Shown here one piece after another: positions 61,521-64,000 of a stretch of 64,000 nt of DNA (positions within the stretch are counted from its first letter, which is position 1; each line of letters starts with the position of its first letter). Position numbers and translations under genes: made by a program. The DNA lies in assembly GCA_026724425.1 (NCBI GenBank), contig JAIUCV010000401.1:558001-622000 (forward strand). The letters run 5' to 3'. The notes beneath the pieces were generated by a model that ran no database searches, was not told the origin of the DNA, and saw only the letters and a list, made by a program, of their open reading frames with translations. The stretch is from Erythrophleum ivorense. Taxonomy: Eukaryota; Streptophyta; Magnoliopsida; Fabales; Fabaceae.

Positions 61521-64000
61521 TGTAATACCATATATTTCTAGCTCATTTCATAACATTCTCATGCTTGACAACATAGATTCCATGATGGAAGTAAGAAAAA
61601 TCCATTAAAATAATATATTATTTGGTGTTGTGTCGTGTATAAAAATTCCATTTGGTGTCATGTGGATCATGTGAGCTCATACAACATATTCTCATATATA
61701 ATTACATGAATACAACTCATTTGCATCATCAAAAGTGACCTACATCTCAAGAAACTCAATGGAAAGCTCAAAATACATATATTCATTTTTGGCTAGATTT
61801 ATCTCCTTTTCTGTTACAAATTTGGAAAATCATAACTAATTCTAGAAAAATCAAAATCATACATTCTTGCCCATTCTGGAAAGCTACACATGTCTACTTT
61901 ATGTAAAAATATTTTTAGACCATAACATCCAACACAGAGGACATCTAACATGCAAAATGGCCCAGAGGTCAAGCTGTCTATTGGTGCTATCATAGAAATT
62001 TGCAGCAAATTTCAAAAATGTCCAATTAATTTCACAAAAATTCAATCTATGCAAATAATACTAATCTGGAAAACTGTGGATGTTAGCTAGAGAGAAAAAA
62101 TAACTCCAGACCAACTTAGGTATGTCTAGGCATTGAAAATCAATCAAACAATACCTGAGGTTAGTTAGAGTTCCTAATACTAGATAGAATCTTTAAAAAT
62201 TCATATCTCCCTCTCTAGACATCCAAATGGGGTGCTTCTAGTTGGTACAAGTCACTGGAATGTATAATTTCTCTGTATAAAATTTCACATCAATTTGAAA
62301 TCATTTGTGCCCTGTGTGATAGATTTTATTTTCAGACCAAGTGAACAGTGCATCAGACAAAAATCATAAAATTTGCCAACTTTGAAAATTCGTCAAATAT
62401 TTTGTAGATCTCTGAAAATTATGTTCTTTAGCTTTGCAAAAATCTATCAACAAGCTCTAATTGCATGTCAAATTTTAGATCAAGAAGAGCTCATTTGGAT
62501 AAAAAGTGATATAGGGTTTCATTATAGTAAATTTTAGCTCCATATAGGATACCAAAATGTCCAAATAGCTTTCCTTGGGTTTGGCACCTCTTAGGCAAGT
62601 CTAAAAGCATAATTAGGACTTGTGTGAGCTACCCAAATGGTCCCAACCCTCATGCATCTCATTTTGACCATTCCACTTCCATTTATACACATAGTTCCAT
62701 AATGAAAATTTGCCAATACATAACCAAAATGTGCATATTCATACATACAACTTTAACTCTCATTCATACATCACTTATTAACGTAATTACACATGTTCAA
62801 GAGGTCATAGGTCATATACAACCATAAATGACAACATTTTCCACCTTAATGGCCTTAAAGAAGCAAATTTGATATATTTCAATGTCATACTTGTAACATC
62901 CGGTTCTTTGAAAACCAGATAAAACGTGAGAAACGTAATGTACAGTTTCTTCGTAAATGAACAAAATTCACTAGATATAAAAGGAAGTCCCCCAAGATGA
63001 TGTAGTTAAGGTCCTAAAAAATTTGGGAAGCATTCTAGACTCCTAAAAATGAGAATCCCAGGCTCAAACGGAAAGAAAAATGGAGCTAGAATGAAGAAAC
63101 AATTCTTTACAAAAAACTTACGAAACGTAATGACATTTTTATAATTTTGAGCAAATTTTAGAATTCACACAAGAGGCCTTTTTAAATGAAATTTTTGAGT
63201 TCTTTAGGGCTCTTAGAGGCCTTGAAAACCATGGAAAGCCTCGAGATAGTTAAAACCCCTCTGATGGACGTTTTTCAACGTCGGTGCACCCGAACTTTGA
63301 CAGATTCATTCGGGAAGGTTTTAGCTCCAATTTGAGTGATTCCAAGGGCATTTTACTAAATTGGGAACCTAAATTTCATAATGGAAATAGAAGGTTCTAA
63401 AAAAGGGGCTAAAACAAAGTTGAAATGAAATTGCCATTATGGAAGGACAAAATTGGAATTTTTGAAAAAGTATGTTTCTAGAAGCTCCCACACACTTCTC
63501 CTTTCTTCTCCTATCTTCTTAAGCGTGAAATTTCTACCCAAAATACAGAATATGATCTGCTTTCTTAGGCTCACAAGAAGGGGAAGAAAAGGAGGAGAAA
63601 AATTAAGAAAAAGGTATGGATTCTTGGTAGTTTTCTATGCTTTCTTCCATCCAAACCTCCTCTCCTCCATTCTCCTTTGTTTCCTTTGATTAAAATGAAG
63701 TTTTCAAATCTATTTTAAGGGAGATATTAAGGGAAAATTTCAGATTTGAAGAGAAGAGCTTAGAGAAAGCAAGATTTAAGTGAGAAAAAAAAAAGAAAAC
63801 TAGGTAATTTCTCTTCTTATGGTTGCTACCTTTGGTTCCTCTCCTCCTCCATTTTTCCTAACATGAGAAACCCTAGGAGGACTTGATTTTTAGGTAGAAC
63901 CAAGGATGAATCTAAGGAAAAAGAGTGTGGAAATTAAGAATATGTAAAGAGAATTAACAAAAACCTATTAGATTTCAATATGCAATTTCTAGGGTTTCAA
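61521..64000 (-). mobile_element. A-I LTR, 3' part, running off the window
   Basis: The plus strand opens TGTAATACCATA at 61521 after tctta. The visible own segment, 61521-62891, matches the reverse of the A-I 3' part (compare 24900-26294), for example 'gtggatcatgtgagctc'. It is then interrupted by another A-I LTR; the rest lies beyond the window. Confidence 0.8.
62892..64000 (+). mobile_element. A-I LTR, 5' part, running off the window
   Basis: It opens TGTAACATCCGGTTC at 62892 after atact; this is the best-kept A-I start here. Visible: U3, then a leader with donor-like AAAAAGGTATGG near 63608 and AAACTAGGTAATT near 63806. The far end is outside the window, so solo or full-length status is unknown. 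Confidence 0.88.

Overview
The window looks like intergenic, probably heterochromatic, DNA of a flowering plant. It is AT-rich and I can support no host gene, tRNA or rRNA in it. Almost all of it is one nest of long-terminal-repeat (LTR) retrotransposons of the Ty3/gypsy chromovirus type. The lineage looks like Tekay/Del: LTRs of about 3-4 kb, a chromodomain after integrase, an initiator-Met-tRNA-like primer site, and a G-rich polypurine tract directly before the 3' LTR. The species cannot be named from the sequence.

I sorted the LTRs by their ends and 5-bp target duplications. Family A anchors on the polypurine tracts; its sense 3' end is usually TATGGTGTTACA. Its subgroups are A-I (start TGTAACATCCGG, about 3.6-3.85 kb), A-II (start TGTAATGTCC, about 3.4 kb), A-III (start TGTAATACCC, about 3.4 kb) and A-IV (start TGTAACAACC, about 2.9 kb). 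Family B (about 2.9-3.0 kb) begins TGTAACACCCTAAAATTAAT and ends GGGTTGTTACA; its orientation is inferred.

Layout. 1-1987 is unassigned. 1988-29743 is the 3' LTR (A-III, minus) of element E2, split by a deep nest: a B LTR (3631-16797) holds an A-II solo LTR (4706-15026), which holds an A-I (5593-9442) and a B (10256-13277). The same B LTR holds chromovirus E1 (16798 to about 29075), whose integrase region is split by an A-I LTR (21030-28385), itself split by another A-I (22627-26294). 29744-34456 is the internal region of E2 on the minus strand (gag, protease, RT, RNase H, integrase, chromodomain, all decayed). 34457-37847 is its 5' LTR, which is also the 3' LTR of a tandem partner E3 whose pol end lies at 37848-38630. 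38631-40035 is a truncated B LTR. 40036 to about 43770 is a broken A LTR holding an A-IV solo LTR (40477-43370). About 43771-44632 plus 61211-61520 is unassigned sequence split by an A-II solo LTR (44633-61210), which holds an A-I (45413-51917, with a B inside), an A-IV (52947-55848) and an A-I (56927-60644). The window ends in an A-I on the minus strand (61521 onward) split by an A-I on the plus strand (62892 onward).

No gene here should work. Every pol fragment has stops or lost catalytic residues except short stretches. The most interesting material lies in the LTRs: an array of about 30-bp units in every A-family LTR that reaches that region, a conserved small hairpin beside it, CpG-rich decamer arrays in B and A-IV, and conserved splice-donor-like sites after TATA-like boxes. 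Boundaries with target duplications are direct observations. Family and lineage names rest on established knowledge. Functions of LTR-internal motifs are inference.
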